A stretch of 64,000 nucleotides of DNA from Phyllobacterium sophorae (GCF_003010965.1 NZ_PGGM01000001.1:744001-808000); one strand, 5' to 3'. Positions 1-10,364 are shown, counted from the stretch's first letter. A program made the numbers and translations. Notes: generated by a model not told the origin, from the letters alone.

Positions 1-356
1 GCCGATGGGGGATAGAGGCTGCGTGCGATCAGGATCGCTTCGCGCTTTATTGCTGGCGAACGAGCTGGCTGGACCTTTGGACCGGCCGTGGAGGCGGGCG
101 CAGGCAGGATGAACGACCCGGAGAGCCTGCAGGCCTCGCAACCGGTGCCGTGCCAGGAGCTCGTGTGCAGATCCTTGTCGCCGCTGCCTGGGAGACATAA
201 TACGGGAACAGTGCCATCTGGCAGCGTATAGGCAGCGAGATCGATCTGGCCGCCCGTCCCCGCTTCGATCGGCTGGTGCGCGAAAGCAACGAAAACGAGC
301 GCCAATGCGCACAGCATGCGCACCGCCAATCGCCAATCGTTCCAGGTCTTGCGCAT
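1..356 (-). CDS. Small exported protein, DUF2946-like, truncated by the window edge
   Basis: The minus-strand frame is open from an ATG at 356 to the window edge, giving 118 codons with no stop. The N-terminus (MRKTWNDWRLAVRMLCALAL) has basic residues followed by a hydrophobic segment that looks like a signal peptide or membrane anchor. The body contains a short Cys-rich part (HGTGCEAC, about residues 69-76) and a Pro/Ala-rich stretch. The size, signal and CxxC-type pair resemble DUF2946 proteins, which are often found near metal-handling genes, but I can only see this resemblance, not confirm it. The stop codon lies outside the window. An AGG stands a few bases before the chosen ATG. Confidence 0.6.
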   Translation of the reverse strand, partial: MRKTWNDWRLAVRMLCALALVFVAFAHQPIEAGTGGQIDLAAYTLPDGTVPVLCLPGSGDKDLHTSSWHGTGCEACRLSGSFILPAPASTAGPKVQPARSPAIKREAILIARSLYPPS

Positions 357-436
357 CAACGCCTCATGTTCCAGCCGGAAAGCTCAAATACATCAGCCGG
401 GCGCCGAAATCTATGCGGCAAAGCGACAGCGAATGT

Positions 437-982
437 TTAAAGGCGCTGAATTTCGATTAGCCAGGCGGTTTGAGGGGTGCCGGCGAAAGCAATCGCTTCA
501 GACGGGGACAGATGGATCAGGTCATCGAGCCCAAACTGTGCTCTGTTCGAAGCCAGCGCATTCGAACGAAACAGTACAAAGGTTTCGTCTGCGCTGGCGG
601 TAATATCCGCCTGGTCAAACCGCCTGACACTGGCCGAAAATCGTCCACGACGAACCATGACGTTGAGATCCGTGACTTCCCGGATAACATCGGCGCTCGT
701 CGGGACATCACCGGGAAAGGCGATAGCCGGGGAGGCCGGGCCAATCAACGCCGCCTTGCCACCACCGATCGTCAGCCGCATCTCGCCGTCCAGGACGGCA
801 AGAACCCGGTCGATATTGGCAAATGCGGAGAAAGGGCCGGAGCTTGGCACTTTTGCGATGCTGATGCGCCAGTCGAAATCGCTGACCGCTGCCCCAGACG
901 GTGAAATCGCGATCTCGGTCGTGAATCCACCGCCATTCTTCCATGGCATTTGCCGGTGATCGCCGGCGCGCAGAATGCGCAT
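437..982 (-). CDS. hutD: HutD family protein
   Basis: 181-residue cupin-like HutD protein. HutD accompanies histidine utilisation genes in many proteobacteria; it has no settled enzymatic role and has been proposed to limit or govern hut pathway activity. The family signature PWKNGGGFTTEIA is near the N-terminus (residues 13-25). I choose the ATG at 982, which overlaps the hutU stop as TGATG; the longer frame reaching 1027 adds 15 residues that lie inside hutU and do not look like HutD. It is the last gene of the minus-strand hutIHGUD operon, so it is probably translationally coupled to hutU. Confidence 0.9.
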   Translation of the reverse strand: MRILRAGDHRQMPWKNGGGFTTEIAISPSGAAVSDFDWRISIAKVPSSGPFSAFANIDRVLAVLDGEMRLTIGGGKAALIGPASPAIAFPGDVPTSADVIREVTDLNVMVRRGRFSASVRRFDQADITASADETFVLFRSNALASNRAQFGLDDLIHLSPSEAIAFAGTPQTAWLIEIQRL

Positions 983-2652
983 CAGCCAAGAATACCCGGC
1001 AGGTTCAGGCCCTTTTCCCTGGCGCATTCAATGGCAATCTCATAACCCGCATCGGCGTGACGCATGACGCCCGTGGCAGGATCGTTCCACAACACGCGTC
1101 CGATACGCTCCGCGGCATCGCCGGTGCCATCACAGCAGATCACCATGCCGGAATGTTGCGAGTAGCCCATGCCGACGCCGCCACCGTGATGCAACGATAC
1201 CCAGGTGGCGCCCGAGGCGGTATTAAGCAACGCATTCAACAGCGGCCAGTCGGAAACCGCATCGGACCCATCCTTCATCGCTTCCGTTTCGCGATTGGGC
1301 GAGGCAACGGAACCGGAATCGAGATGGTCGCGACCGATCACGATCGGCGCCTTTAGCTCGCCGGTGCGCACCATTTCATTGAAGGCGAGGCCAAGGCGAT
1401 GCCGGTCACCGAGACCGACCCAGCAGATGCGTGCCGGCAAGCCCTGGAAGGCGATGCGCTCACGCGCCATGTCGAGCCAGTTGTGCAGATGCGTGTTGCC
1501 CGGGGTGAGTTCCTTCACCTTGGCGTCGGTCCTGTAGATGTCTTCCGGGTCACCTGAAAGCGCTGCCCAGCGGAACGGGCCAATACCCCGGCAGAACAAG
1601 GGGCGGATATAGGCGGGGACGAAGCCCGGGAATGCGAAAGCATTCTCCAGGCCTTCGTCTTTGGCCACTTGGCGAATATTGTTTCCGTAGTCGAGTGTCG
1701 GTATGCCCCGGTTCCAGAATGCGATCATTGCTTCGACATGCTCGCGCATCGACGCCCGCGCGGCTTTCTCGACCGCCTTCGGGTCACTTTCGCGCTTTTC
1801 ACGCCATTCCGCCATCGTCCAGCCCTTTGGCAGATAGCCGTTGATCGGGTCATGCGCGGAAGTCTGGTCGGTGACGATATCCGGGCGCACGCCGCGGCGC
1901 ACCAGTTCCGGTAAAACATCGGCGGCATTACCAAGTAGGCCGACGGATTTGGCCTCGTCGGCTTTTGTCCAGCGATCGATCATCTCCAGCGCTTCGTCCA
2001 GCGTCTCAGCCTTGGCGTCCACGTAACGGGTACGCAGGCGGAAATCGATCGAGTCGGGATTGCACTCGACCGCAAGGCAGCATGCACCGGCCATCACGGC
2101 GGCGAGCGGCTGCGCGCCGCCCATGCCGCCAAGTCCGCCGGTCAGGATCCATTTGCCCTTGAGGTTGCCGTCATAATGCTGGCGGCCGGCCTCGACGAAG
2201 GTCTCGTAGGTGCCCTGAACAATGCCCTGCGTGCCGATATAGATCCACGAACCGGCGGTCATCTGGCCGTACATGGCCAGACCCTTCTTGTCGAGTTCGT
2301 TGAAATGGTCCCAGGTCGCCCAATGCGGCACGAGATTGGAATTGGCGATCAGCACGCGGGGGGCATTGGCATGGGTCTTGAAAACACCGACCGGCTTGCC
2401 GGACTGGACGAGCAGCGTCTCATCTTCGTTCAGCGTCTTCAGCGTGGAGACGATCTTGTCGAAGTCGTCCCAGGTGCGGGCCGCGCGGCCAATACCACCG
2501 TAGACCACGAGCTCATTGGGGTTTTCGGCAACCTCCGGATCGAGATTGTTCATCAGCATCCGCAGCGGCGCTTCGGTCATCCAGGATTTGGCGTTGAGCT
2601 CATTGCCCCGGGGGCTGCGAATTTCCCGGATATTATGCCTTGGATTGTTCAT
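982..2652 (-). CDS. hutU: Urocanate hydratase (urocanase)
   Basis: 556-residue urocanase, which uses tightly bound NAD+ as an electrophile to hydrate urocanate to 4-imidazolone-5-propionate, the second step of histidine breakdown in the cytosol. The full family length is present. Recognisable stretches are [11 protein letters not shown], the [12 protein letters not shown] region, the [11 protein letters not shown] nucleotide-binding loop at about residues 172-182, and [15 protein letters not shown] near the C-terminus. The start ATG overlaps the hutG stop by one base (TAATG), and its stop overlaps the hutD start, so the three genes are tightly coupled. Confidence 0.97.
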   Translation of the reverse strand: MNNPRHNIREIRSPRGNELNAKSWMTEAPLRMLMNNLDPEVAENPNELVVYGGIGRAARTWDDFDKIVSTLKTLNEDETLLVQSGKPVGVFKTHANAPRVLIANSNLVPHWATWDHFNELDKKGLAMYGQMTAGSWIYIGTQGIVQGTYETFVEAGRQHYDGNLKGKWILTGGLGGMGGAQPLAAVMAGACCLAVECNPDSIDFRLRTRYVDAKAETLDEALEMIDRWTKADEAKSVGLLGNAADVLPELVRRGVRPDIVTDQTSAHDPINGYLPKGWTMAEWREKRESDPKAVEKAARASMREHVEAMIAFWNRGIPTLDYGNNIRQVAKDEGLENAFAFPGFVPAYIRPLFCRGIGPFRWAALSGDPEDIYRTDAKVKELTPGNTHLHNWLDMARERIAFQGLPARICWVGLGDRHRLGLAFNEMVRTGELKAPIVIGRDHLDSGSVASPNRETEAMKDGSDAVSDWPLLNALLNTASGATWVSLHHGGGVGMGYSQHSGMVICCDGTGDAAERIGRVLWNDPATGVMRHADAGYEIAIECAREKGLNLPGILG

Positions 2653-3455
2653 TATCTGCTCCCCAATTTGATAGCGGTCTGTTCAATGATCTCGAGGACG
2701 TCCTTGAGATGCCGGCGCAATTTTTCCGCCTTGGCTTCATCAAGGGCAAAGGGCGGTGCTTCAGTCGCCAAGTGCGATGATTGCGTCAGTTCCATCTGAA
2801 TGGCGTGGATGCCAAGCTGTGGCTGGCCGTAGTGGCGCGTCGTCCAGCCACCCTTGAACCGGCCATTGATGACGGCGTCATAGCCACGTGCGGCAAAGAC
2901 GATACGGCCGACCGCCGAGGCGATTTCGGGCGAACAGCTCTTGCCTTCGTTGGTGCCGATGTTGAAATCCGGCAGCTTGCCTTGGAAGAGGAAAGGGATA
3001 TGCGACCGGATGGAGTGGCAGTCATAAAGAATCGCCAGGCCGCAAGCCTCATGCACCCGCTTGATCTCATCGGCGAGCGCTGCGTGGTAGGGACGATGAA
3101 ATTGCTCCAGCCGCGATTTTATATCTGCCGCATTGGGCTTTTCACCGTCACGCCAGATCGGCTTGCCGTCAAAATCCGTTTCCGGGATCAGCCCTGTGGT
3201 GTTTTGCCCAGGATAAAGGCTGACGCCTTCCGGATCGCGGTTTGCATCGATCACATAACGATGGAAAGTCGCCCGGACCGTCGTTGCTTCCGGAAGCAGC
3301 CCATCATAGAGCTGATCGATGTGCCAGTCGGTGTCGGCAAGCAGCTGGCCGTTTTGGTTGAGCCGCTTCCAAATATCGGCGGGAACATCGGTCCCCGTAT
3401 GCGGGAACCCGAGAATGATCGGGGACAACCCCCGTTCGACTTCGACAACACTCAT
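2652..3455 (-). CDS. hutG: N-formylglutamate deformylase
   Basis: 267-residue N-formylglutamate amidohydrolase that splits N-formyl-L-glutamate into glutamate and formate. This is the last step of the five-step hut route, consistent with hutF across the promoter region. Family motifs are visible: [10 protein letters not shown] near the N-terminus, [10 protein letters not shown], and [13 protein letters not shown] followed by [10 protein letters not shown], which supply metal and substrate ligands. It overlaps hutH by 4 bases (ATGA) and hutU by 1 base. It is a hydrolase of this family and not an arginase-like formiminoglutamase, which agrees with the presence of HutF. Confidence 0.95.
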   Translation of the reverse strand: MSVVEVERGLSPIILGFPHTGTDVPADIWKRLNQNGQLLADTDWHIDQLYDGLLPEATTVRATFHRYVIDANRDPEGVSLYPGQNTTGLIPETDFDGKPIWRDGEKPNAADIKSRLEQFHRPYHAALADEIKRVHEACGLAILYDCHSIRSHIPFLFQGKLPDFNIGTNEGKSCSPEIASAVGRIVFAARGYDAVINGRFKGGWTTRHYGQPQLGIHAIQMELTQSSHLATEAPPFALDEAKAEKLRRHLKDVLEIIEQTAIKLGSR

Positions 3456-4993
3456 AAGTCTGTGTCCAAAACCGGCAGAATATCAGTAGAGATCGCGGCA
3501 TTGAGTGCACCGGAGGCAATAAGATCGGAAACAGCTTTCAAATCGGGTGCCATGTAACGATCCTCATCCAGTGTCGGCACTGCCGTACGAATAACGCCGT
3601 GGGCTCGGGTCAGTTCCGGGCTGGTCCGCAGCGGACTGCGTAAATCGATACCCTGCGCAGCGGTCAGTGCCTCGATACCAATGATTGAGAACAGATTTTC
3701 AGTCATCTGCAGGAGGCGGCGCGCGCCATGGCACGCCATCGACACGTGATCTTCCTGATTGGCCGAAGTGGGCGTCGAGTCGACCGAGGCCGGATGGGAC
3801 ATCTGCTTGTTTTCCGACATAAGCGCCGCAGACGTGACTTCCGCGATCATCAGCCCCGAATTCAAGCCGGGCTTTCGGGCGAGGAAGGCGGGCAAGCCGT
3901 AGCTCAGCGCCGGATCGACCAGCAAGGCGATACGCCGCTGCGCGATAGAACCGATCTCGCAGATTGCCAGCGCAATTTGATCGGCGGCAAAAGCTACAGG
4001 CTCCGCGTGGAAATTGCCGCCCGACACGACGGAGCCATCGCTCAGCACGAGCGGGTTGTCGGTTACCGCATTGGCTTCAATTTCCAGCGTCCGGGCCGCC
4101 ATGCGCAACAGGTCGAGACAGGCGCCGTCCACCTGAGGCTGGCAGCGGATGCAATAGGGATCCTGAACGCGCTCGTCCCCTTCGATATGGCTCATCCGTA
4201 TGGGCGAGTTTTCGAGCAGCCGGCGCAAGGCGGCACCAGTATCGATCTGACCGCGATGACCGCGCAAAGTGTGAATATCCGGATGGAACGGCGCCGAGGA
4301 ACCCATGGCGGCATCGGTCGAAAGAGCGCCGGTAATGAGTGCCGACTGACCTGCCCGGTGGGCGCGGAAGAGACCCGCCAAGGCAAGGGCGGTCGAAACC
4401 TGCGTGCCGTTGATGAGTGCGAGGCCCTCCTTTGCCGCCAGAACGACGGGCTTGAGCCCTGCCTTGGCAAGGCCAGTGCCCGCACGCATCTGCATGCCGT
4501 CAAATACAACATCGCCTTCGCCGATCATCGCTGCCGCCATATGCGCCAACGGCGCGAGATCGCCTGATGCACCGACAGACCCCTTTTCCGGAATGACCGG
4601 GATCACGCCCTTCTCCAGCATGGATTCGATCAGGCTGATGAGCTCAGGCCGCACACCGGACGCGCCGCGTCCCAGCGAGATCAACTTCAGCACCATAATC
4701 AGGCGAACGATGTTTTCGGGTAATGGATTGCCGACACCGCAACAATGGGAGAGGATCAAATTGCGCTGCAGGGTCTCAACGTCGGCAGCCTCAATCTTGA
4801 TCGAGGCGAGCTTGCCAAATCCCGTATTGATGCCATAGACGGGCTCGGTGCCGCCGGCAATTTCGGCGATGCGCCGTGCCGCGGCCGTGATTCCTGGATG
4901 AAAGGAAGGATCGAGCCTGGCGGAGCCTCCCTGCCAGTACATTGTTTCCAAAACAGAAATTGGCACGGAGCCGGGATGAAGCGTGATGGTCAT
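3452..4993 (-). CDS. hutH: Histidine ammonia-lyase
   Basis: 513-residue histidase, which removes ammonia from L-histidine to give urocanate, the first and committed step of the pathway. The Ala-Ser-Gly triad that cyclises into the MIO prosthetic group is at residues 142-144 in the context [15 protein letters not shown]. The N-terminal YGINTGFG block with the catalytic Tyr (residue 53) and the [11 protein letters not shown] block near residue 410 are also intact. Length matches the family. It overlaps hutI and hutG by 4 bases each, so it is in the middle of a compact operon. Confidence 0.98.
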   Translation of the reverse strand: MTITLHPGSVPISVLETMYWQGGSARLDPSFHPGITAAARRIAEIAGGTEPVYGINTGFGKLASIKIEAADVETLQRNLILSHCCGVGNPLPENIVRLIMVLKLISLGRGASGVRPELISLIESMLEKGVIPVIPEKGSVGASGDLAPLAHMAAAMIGEGDVVFDGMQMRAGTGLAKAGLKPVVLAAKEGLALINGTQVSTALALAGLFRAHRAGQSALITGALSTDAAMGSSAPFHPDIHTLRGHRGQIDTGAALRRLLENSPIRMSHIEGDERVQDPYCIRCQPQVDGACLDLLRMAARTLEIEANAVTDNPLVLSDGSVVSGGNFHAEPVAFAADQIALAICEIGSIAQRRIALLVDPALSYGLPAFLARKPGLNSGLMIAEVTSAALMSENKQMSHPASVDSTPTSANQEDHVSMACHGARRLLQMTENLFSIIGIEALTAAQGIDLRSPLRTSPELTRAHGVIRTAVPTLDEDRYMAPDLKAVSDLIASGALNAAISTDILPVLDTDL

Positions 4994-6189
4994 GACTGTG
5001 CTTTCAAAACAAGCTGATAGAGCGGGTTAAAGCCGATGCGGTAGCAGAGTTCCGCTGGTTGCTCGGCGTTCCAGATAGCGATTTCGGCGCGCTTTCCAGG
5101 CGTGATGGTACCAATCTCGCCTTGCAGGCCAAGTGCGTGCGCCGCCTCGCGTGTTGCCCCGGCGAGTGCTTCTTCCACGGTCAGGCGAAAGAGCGTGCAG
5201 GCCATGTTCATGGTCAATAGGAGCGAGGTAAGGGGCGAGGTGCCGGGATTGCAATCCGTGGCGACAGCAATGCGAACACCTGCATCGCGCAAGATTGCTA
5301 CGGGCGGCGCGCGTTCTTCCCGCAGCGCGTAAAAGGCACCAGGCAGGAGTACGGCAACGGTTCCTGCCGTCGCCATGGCTTTCGCACCCTCTTCGTCGAG
5401 ATATTCGAGATGGTCGGCCGATAGCGCGCCGAAGGACGCTGCAAGCTTGGCCCCACCGAGGTTCGACAGCTGCTCGGCATGAAGCTTCACCGGCAGACCG
5501 AGCGCCTCGGCCTTTGCAAAGACACGGGAGATTTGCGCGGGCGAGAAGGCAATGCCCTCGCAGAATCCATCCACGGCGTCGACCAGACCCTCCGCATGAG
5601 CTGCTTCAAGACCGGGCAGCGCCACCTCTGAAATATAGTCGTCAGCACGGCCGCGATACTTGGGCGGGACAGCATGGGCGCCGAGATAGCTCGTCAGGAT
5701 CCGCACCGGGCGCATTGTGCCGAGGCGGCGCGCGACACGCAGCATTTTCAGTTCAGCCTCGATGTTGAGACCGTAGCCGGACTTGATTTCGATGGTCGAA
5801 ATGCCCTCAGCCAAAAGCGTATCGAGCCGGGGCAGGCTTTGCGCGACAAGTTCGTCCTCGCCCAAGCCGTTGGTCGCTTTAACGGAGGAAATGATGCCGC
5901 CGCCAGCTCGCGCGATCTCTTCATAGCTCGCGCCCTCCAGCCGCATCTCGAACTCTCGGGCACGGTTGCCACCGAAAACCAGATGCGTATGACAGTCGAT
6001 GAGGGCCGGGGTTGCCAGCCTACCGCCGAAGTCCTGGCGCTCGACAGTGCTCCAGTCGCCTGGAACCTCCTGTCCGACCCAGACGATCCGCTCGCCATCG
6101 ATGCCGATCGAGCCATTATCAATCAGGCCATAGGGCGCGCCGGTTTGCTCCAGCGTGGCGATCTTCAATCCGGACAGAATTTTTCTCAT
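4990..6189 (-). CDS. hutI: Imidazolonepropionase
   Basis: Amidohydrolase-fold enzyme that opens 4-imidazolone-5-propionate to N-formimidoyl-L-glutamate, the third step. The metal motif [16 protein letters not shown] is near the N-terminus, a second metal His is in KLHAEQL, and the late Asp is in [10 protein letters not shown]. Two starts are possible. ATG 6189 ([13 protein letters not shown]) has GAAGG just upstream and an N-terminus typical of HutI, giving 399 residues; ATG 6210 adds seven residues. It is the first gene of the minus-strand hut operon, reading away from the shared promoter region with hutF. Confidence 0.95.
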   Translation of the reverse strand: MRKILSGLKIATLEQTGAPYGLIDNGSIGIDGERIVWVGQEVPGDWSTVERQDFGGRLATPALIDCHTHLVFGGNRAREFEMRLEGASYEEIARAGGGIISSVKATNGLGEDELVAQSLPRLDTLLAEGISTIEIKSGYGLNIEAELKMLRVARRLGTMRPVRILTSYLGAHAVPPKYRGRADDYISEVALPGLEAAHAEGLVDAVDGFCEGIAFSPAQISRVFAKAEALGLPVKLHAEQLSNLGGAKLAASFGALSADHLEYLDEEGAKAMATAGTVAVLLPGAFYALREERAPPVAILRDAGVRIAVATDCNPGTSPLTSLLLTMNMACTLFRLTVEEALAGATREAAHALGLQGEIGTITPGKRAEIAIWNAEQPAELCYRIGFNPLYQLVLKAQS

Positions 6190-6234
6190 CGGCCTTCGCA
6201 GCGTCCCCATTTATGGTCTTGCTCATATCATTAT

Positions 6235-6248
6235 TATGTATATACATA
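6235..6248. promoter_or_regulatory. Candidate HutC operator between hutI and hutF
   Basis: A perfect 14-bp palindrome, TATGTATATACATA, lies in the only divergent gap of the hut locus, 46 bases before the chosen hutI start and 27 bases before hutF. HutC-type GntR regulators bind TGTATATACA-like palindromes, and a hutC gene follows hutF. I infer that this single site represses both transcripts and is released by urocanate. The role is inferred; the palindrome is directly visible. Confidence 0.7.
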
Positions 6249-6275
6249 TTATGTCAATCGGTTGCGGGAGAAGAA

Positions 6276-7658
6276 ATGAGAGACGCCATGAAATCTGTTT
6301 TTGCGCGGAAAGCCCTGACGCTGAACGGCTGGGAAAATGACGTCCTCTTGCACATCGACGCTTTGGGCCGCATCGCGTCGGTCGTGCCAAATAGTGCAGC
6401 CGATTCCGATGCTTACGTTGTTGATCGGCTGCTCCCTGCGCAGGCCAATCTGCACAGCCATACCTTCCAGCGCGGCATGGCCGGGCTTTCCGAAGCGCGC
6501 AGCCCGGCGGGGCGTGACAGCTTCTGGACATGGCGCGAGATCATGTATCGCTTTCTCGAATTTCTTGGCCCAGAAGACATCGAGGCGATCGCCGCATTTG
6601 CCTTCGCCGAGATGCTCGAAGCGGGTTATTCCAGCGTCGCGGAATTCCACTATGTTCATCATCAGCCGGGCGGCGAGCCCTATGCCAACTTGAGCGAATT
6701 GTCGGAGCGGATCGCAGCGGCGGCCAGCGCGACCGGCATTGGCCTGACGCTGCTGCCCGTCGCCTACGCGCAGGGCGGCGTTGACGGGCGCGCACTGACA
6801 GGCGGGCAACTGCGCTTCGGGAATGATCTGGAGCGTTATGTTGAACTGGCGCAAGTCGCTGAAAAGACTGCAAAAAGCGTCAGCCTCGACGCAGGTTTCG
6901 GTGTCGCTCCGCATTCGATCCGCGCCGTGAACGAGCGCGACCTTAAGGCGCTGGAGCAGCAGTTCCGCGGGATGCCCTTCCACATTCATATTGCCGAACA
7001 GATACCAGAGATCGAAGAGGTGCAGGCGGCCTATGGCCAGCGCTCGATGAGCTGGCTGCTCGATCACCTGCCGGTCAATGAGCGCTGGTGCCTGGTCCAT
7101 TCCACCCATATGACGCCGGAGGAAACGCAGCGAGTTGCACAAAGCGGCGCCGTGGTTGGACTTTGCCCGATGACCGAAGCCAATCTCGGCGATGGAATTT
7201 TCAATGGAGTCAATTACTTGAGCGAAGGCGGCCGGTTCGGCACCGGATCGGATTCCAACATCCGCATTTCGCCATCGGAAGAGTTGCGCCAACTTGAATA
7301 CAGCCAGCGGTTGCGGGATGTGTCGCGCGTTACCCTCTCGGTCGAAGGCAAGTCCTGCGGCCGGACGCTTTACGACACCGCGCTGGCGGGTGGTGCGCAG
7401 GCACTCGGCCGGGATTCCGGCAGTCTAGCCCCCGGCAAATGGGCAGACATGATTGCCATCGACGTTGAAAATGCTGCACTTTTTGGCCTGAGCGGCGACA
7501 GGCTGCTTGACGGCTGGATTTTTGCGGGCGACAGACAGGCCGTCAGCGATGTCTGGTCGGCTGGGCGCCATGTGGTGCATGAGGGCCGGCATCGCGACCG
7601 GACGGCGATCGTTAAAACCTACAAAACTCGCTTGGCAGCGATACTGGAGAGAGTGTGA
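6276..7658 (+). CDS. hutF: Formimidoylglutamate deiminase
   Basis: 460-residue amidohydrolase that deiminates N-formimidoyl-L-glutamate to N-formyl-L-glutamate and ammonia, the fourth step, feeding HutG. The ANLHSHTFQRGMAGL metal motif, HIHIAEQ, and GTGSDSNIRIS carry the expected His and Asp ligands. I start at ATG 6276 because GGGAG stands 7 bases before it and the residues follow the family (MRDAMKSVFARKAL); the open frame upstream only mirrors hutI. The stop overlaps the GTG start of hutC, so the two form a short divergent operon. Confidence 0.95.
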   Translation: MRDAMKSVFARKALTLNGWENDVLLHIDALGRIASVVPNSAADSDAYVVDRLLPAQANLHSHTFQRGMAGLSEARSPAGRDSFWTWREIMYRFLEFLGPEDIEAIAAFAFAEMLEAGYSSVAEFHYVHHQPGGEPYANLSELSERIAAAASATGIGLTLLPVAYAQGGVDGRALTGGQLRFGNDLERYVELAQVAEKTAKSVSLDAGFGVAPHSIRAVNERDLKALEQQFRGMPFHIHIAEQIPEIEEVQAAYGQRSMSWLLDHLPVNERWCLVHSTHMTPEETQRVAQSGAVVGLCPMTEANLGDGIFNGVNYLSEGGRFGTGSDSNIRISPSEELRQLEYSQRLRDVSRVTLSVEGKSCGRTLYDTALAGGAQALGRDSGSLAPGKWADMIAIDVENAALFGLSGDRLLDGWIFAGDRQAVSDVWSAGRHVVHEGRHRDRTAIVKTYKTRLAAILERV

Positions 7659-8356
7659 CGGCAACTGCACGCAAATCGTTCCATGCCATCAAGGCCGAGA
7701 TGGCGCGGCGCATCGCCGAACGGGTCTGGGCGCCCGGAGCGTTGATTCCGGGCGAGGAAGTGCTGGCCGTCGAATTCAGCTGCGCCAGGGCCACGGTCAA
7801 TCGCGCCTTGCAGGAACTGGCGCGCGGCGGTGTCCTGGTGCGCAAGCGCAAGGCTGGCACCCGCGTGGCGCTCCACCCGATGCGGGAGGCGCGTTTCGTC
7901 ATCCCGATCGTGCGTCAAGAGATTGAAAACAAAGGCGGAATCTATCAGTTTCGCCTGCTTTCGAATAGAGTTGAGAAGGCGCCGCTGGCCGTCACCAAAC
8001 GGCTCGGCCTCGCCAAAACGAAAGAGATGCTGCATGTGCGCTGCCTGCATCTTTCCGACGGCAAGCCCTATCAATATGAAGACCGCTGGGTCAATCTCGA
8101 CGCCGTTCCCTCCATTCGCAATGAGACTTTCGAGACGGTCAGCCCCAATGAATGGCTGGTCACGCACTCGCCGTTTTCACAGGCCGAGATCATTTTCCAC
8201 GCTGATCTGGCAGACATTGAAGAGGCCGAAATCCTTGGCATTGACGAGAAGGAATCGGTTTTCATCATCGAACGCCTGACCTTCGTGCTGCAAAAGCCTA
8301 TCACTTTCGTTCGCATGAGCCACCCAGGTTCGCATCGGATGGTCACTCAACTCTAG
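7655..8356 (+). CDS. hutC: Histidine utilisation repressor, GntR/HutC family
   Basis: 233-residue regulator with an N-terminal GntR winged helix (about residues 8-75, with ARATVNRALQELARGG as recognition region) and a C-terminal UTRA ligand domain. HutC proteins repress hut genes and respond to urocanate. The GTG start at 7655 overlaps the last codon and stop of hutF, which argues for co-transcription and autoregulation through the palindrome upstream of hutF. In Brucella a HutC homologue also affects virulence genes; nothing here shows that. Confidence 0.93.
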   Translation: MTATARKSFHAIKAEMARRIAERVWAPGALIPGEEVLAVEFSCARATVNRALQELARGGVLVRKRKAGTRVALHPMREARFVIPIVRQEIENKGGIYQFRLLSNRVEKAPLAVTKRLGLAKTKEMLHVRCLHLSDGKPYQYEDRWVNLDAVPSIRNETFETVSPNEWLVTHSPFSQAEIIFHADLADIEEAEILGIDEKESVFIIERLTFVLQKPITFVRMSHPGSHRMVTQL

Positions 8357-8689
8357 ACAACTATTTTGCGCGCCAAGGTTGATAATGCTTGGCCAGAATC
8401 GATGATTGTTCGGCCATTTTCGCCGGTTCCCGGGCAAGATTGGATCGCACTCGAGCGAAACTTTTCCAACCTTGGCAAAACATGTGTCAGACTTGGTGTT
8501 TCGTGCCATGAACCCATCAGCAACTGGCGGCGAGGGCGGTGCATGATCGGTTTTCGTGGATAAATGGCCATTGGCGTTTCGCCTCAACTGCACTATTTGA
8601 AAGCATCTTCGTAATACGCAATTCCGATTGGGAAGCCGCTTCACACTTTTCCTGGAATTGCGCCAAGGAATGACAGGGATGGAATTGCA
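8357..8689. other. Intergenic gap between hutC and mrp
   Basis: 333 bases without a supportable gene. Open frames on both strands are short and lack a ribosome site or protein-like composition. A purine-rich GGGATGG stands before the mrp start. It presumably holds the end of the hutC transcript and the mrp promoter, but I cannot mark either precisely. Confidence 0.5.
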
Positions 8690-9937
8690 ATGGCAGGCGT
8701 GACGAAAGACCAGGTCCTCGAACAGCTGAAGACAGTGACCGGTCCCGACTTCAACAGCAACATCGTCGAGCTCGGCCTCGTGTCGGATATTTTCATTGCC
8801 GACGGCAAGGTGTTCTTCTCGATCACCGTGCCAGCCGAGCGGGCCCAGGAACTGGAGCCGCTGCGTGCCGCCGCCGAGCGCGTCGTCAAGAACATGCCGG
8901 ACGTCACCGGCGCCGTCGTTGCCCTGACAGCCGAGAAGAAAGGCGGGCCGACCAGCGACGATGCGCCGCCGAAGGCCACCCCCTCGCCACGGCCCGCACA
9001 GCGGCCTGCTCCGGCGGGCGCGGTTCCACCGCCGCGCGTACCGGCTCAAGGTGTACCCGCCCAAGGAGCGTCCGCCCAGGGAGCATCCGCAAGTCCCGCA
9101 CATTCGCATGGCCACGCTGCTGCACCGGTCAAAGCCGGTGTGCCGGGCGTCGGCGCGATCATCGCGGTTGCGTCGGGCAAGGGCGGTGTCGGCAAGTCGA
9201 CCACGGCGGTCAACCTCGCGCTGGGGTTGCAGGCCAATGGACATCGCGTCGGCATTCTCGATGCGGACATTTACGGTCCTTCCATGCCGCGCCTGCTTGG
9301 CCTGCATGGCAAGCCGGAAGTGATATCGGGCAGGGTGCTCAAGCCGATGGAAGGCTACGGCCTGAAAGTCATGTCGATCGGCTTCCTGGTCGATGAGGAA
9401 ACCCCGATGATCTGGCGCGGCCCGATGGTCATGTCGGCGCTGACGCAGATGCTGCGCGAGGTGCAGTGGGGCGATCTGGATGTATTGGTGGTCGACATGC
9501 CGCCCGGCACCGGTGACGCGCAATTGACCATGGCACAGCAGGTGCCGCTGGCCGGGGCCGTCATCGTCTCCACGCCGCAGGATCTGGCGCTGATCGATGC
9601 GCGCAAGGGGCTCAACATGTTCAAGAAGGTCGATGTGCCTTTGCTCGGCATTGTTGAGAACATGAGCTATTTCATCGCCCCGGACACTGGCGCGCGCTAC
9701 GACATTTTCGGCCATGGCGGCGCGCGCAAGGAAGCGGAGCGCCTCGGCGTGCCGTTTCTCGGCGAAGTGCCGCTCGTCATGGAGATCCGTGAAACTTCCG
9801 ACAGCGGAAAGCCGGTCGTCGTCAGCAATCCCGACGGCCCGCAGGCAAAGGCCTATCGCGACATCGCGGCACGAGTATGGGACCAGCTTGCGGCGGCGAA
9901 AGGCGGACGGTCCGCCCCGGCAATCGTATTTGAGTAG
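8690..9937 (+). CDS. mrp: Mrp/ApbC-type iron-sulfur cluster carrier ATPase
   Basis: 415-residue P-loop ATPase of the Mrp/NBP35 group, thought to carry and deliver Fe-S clusters. Residues 1-80 form a MIP18/DUF59-like N-terminal domain (KDQVLEQLKTVTGPDF). A Pro/Ala/Gln-rich linker at about 90-150 holds short AQG repeats and a His-rich end. The ATPase domain starts with the deviant Walker A motif GKGGVGKST, followed by DADIYGPSMPRLLG and DMPPGTGD. The C-terminal CPxC cluster ligand of ApbC is absent: the matching place reads ENMSYFIAPDTGARYD. That is usual in related alphaproteobacteria. The gene stands alone. Confidence 0.93.
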   Translation: MAGVTKDQVLEQLKTVTGPDFNSNIVELGLVSDIFIADGKVFFSITVPAERAQELEPLRAAAERVVKNMPDVTGAVVALTAEKKGGPTSDDAPPKATPSPRPAQRPAPAGAVPPPRVPAQGVPAQGASAQGASASPAHSHGHAAAPVKAGVPGVGAIIAVASGKGGVGKSTTAVNLALGLQANGHRVGILDADIYGPSMPRLLGLHGKPEVISGRVLKPMEGYGLKVMSIGFLVDEETPMIWRGPMVMSALTQMLREVQWGDLDVLVVDMPPGTGDAQLTMAQQVPLAGAVIVSTPQDLALIDARKGLNMFKKVDVPLLGIVENMSYFIAPDTGARYDIFGHGGARKEAERLGVPFLGEVPLVMEIRETSDSGKPVVVSNPDGPQAKAYRDIAARVWDQLAAAKGGRSAPAIVFE

Positions 9938-10364
9938 GGCGTAACCACTTCAGCCTGAACGCTCTGGCCGCAATGGTTTGCTCCTTGCGTGGCCATATCA
10001 TGCAGCGCGCAAGCAGCGTTGGATGCGTCGTTTAGTGCGGGTTCAGTTCGCCATTCGCCGCTCTATTGCGGCGAAACCCGCCAAGGAACGCAAGACGGAC
10101 TTGTGAGAAGCCATCCTTCCGAGATTTCGCACTGGATCTTCGCCCATAGGAGTTGTTACCGTTACGTACTTGCGGTGCGCAAATCCGAAAGCGATGATCG
10201 ATGGGTTGGGCACGCCGCTCAGCCCTGTTACCAGCATCACGGCGTGCCCTTCGCGCGGCTACTCTACAGAGCACATCACATCAGGTGCTACGGGCGTGAT
10301 TACGTCGAGCTACCCGCAGCAACATGTCTCTCTGTTCTTTGGCCTGATCAACGGGAGGGACACA
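9938..10364. other. Intergenic gap between mrp and the sulfatase
   Basis: 427 bases. No gene can be supported. A minus-strand open frame at 10043-10240 encodes 65 residues with ordinary amino-acid composition and could be a gene relic, but it has no clear ribosome site or recognised motif. Just before 10365 there is a strong GGGAGG ribosome site for the sulfatase. The gap should also hold the sulfatase promoter. Confidence 0.4.

Noticed and set aside
8177..9715. Long minus-strand open frame of 512 codons
   Set aside because: It is antisense to mrp, rich in His/Arg/Asp in the pattern expected from reading a GC-rich gene backwards, and has no motif. The plus strand encodes a clear ATPase.
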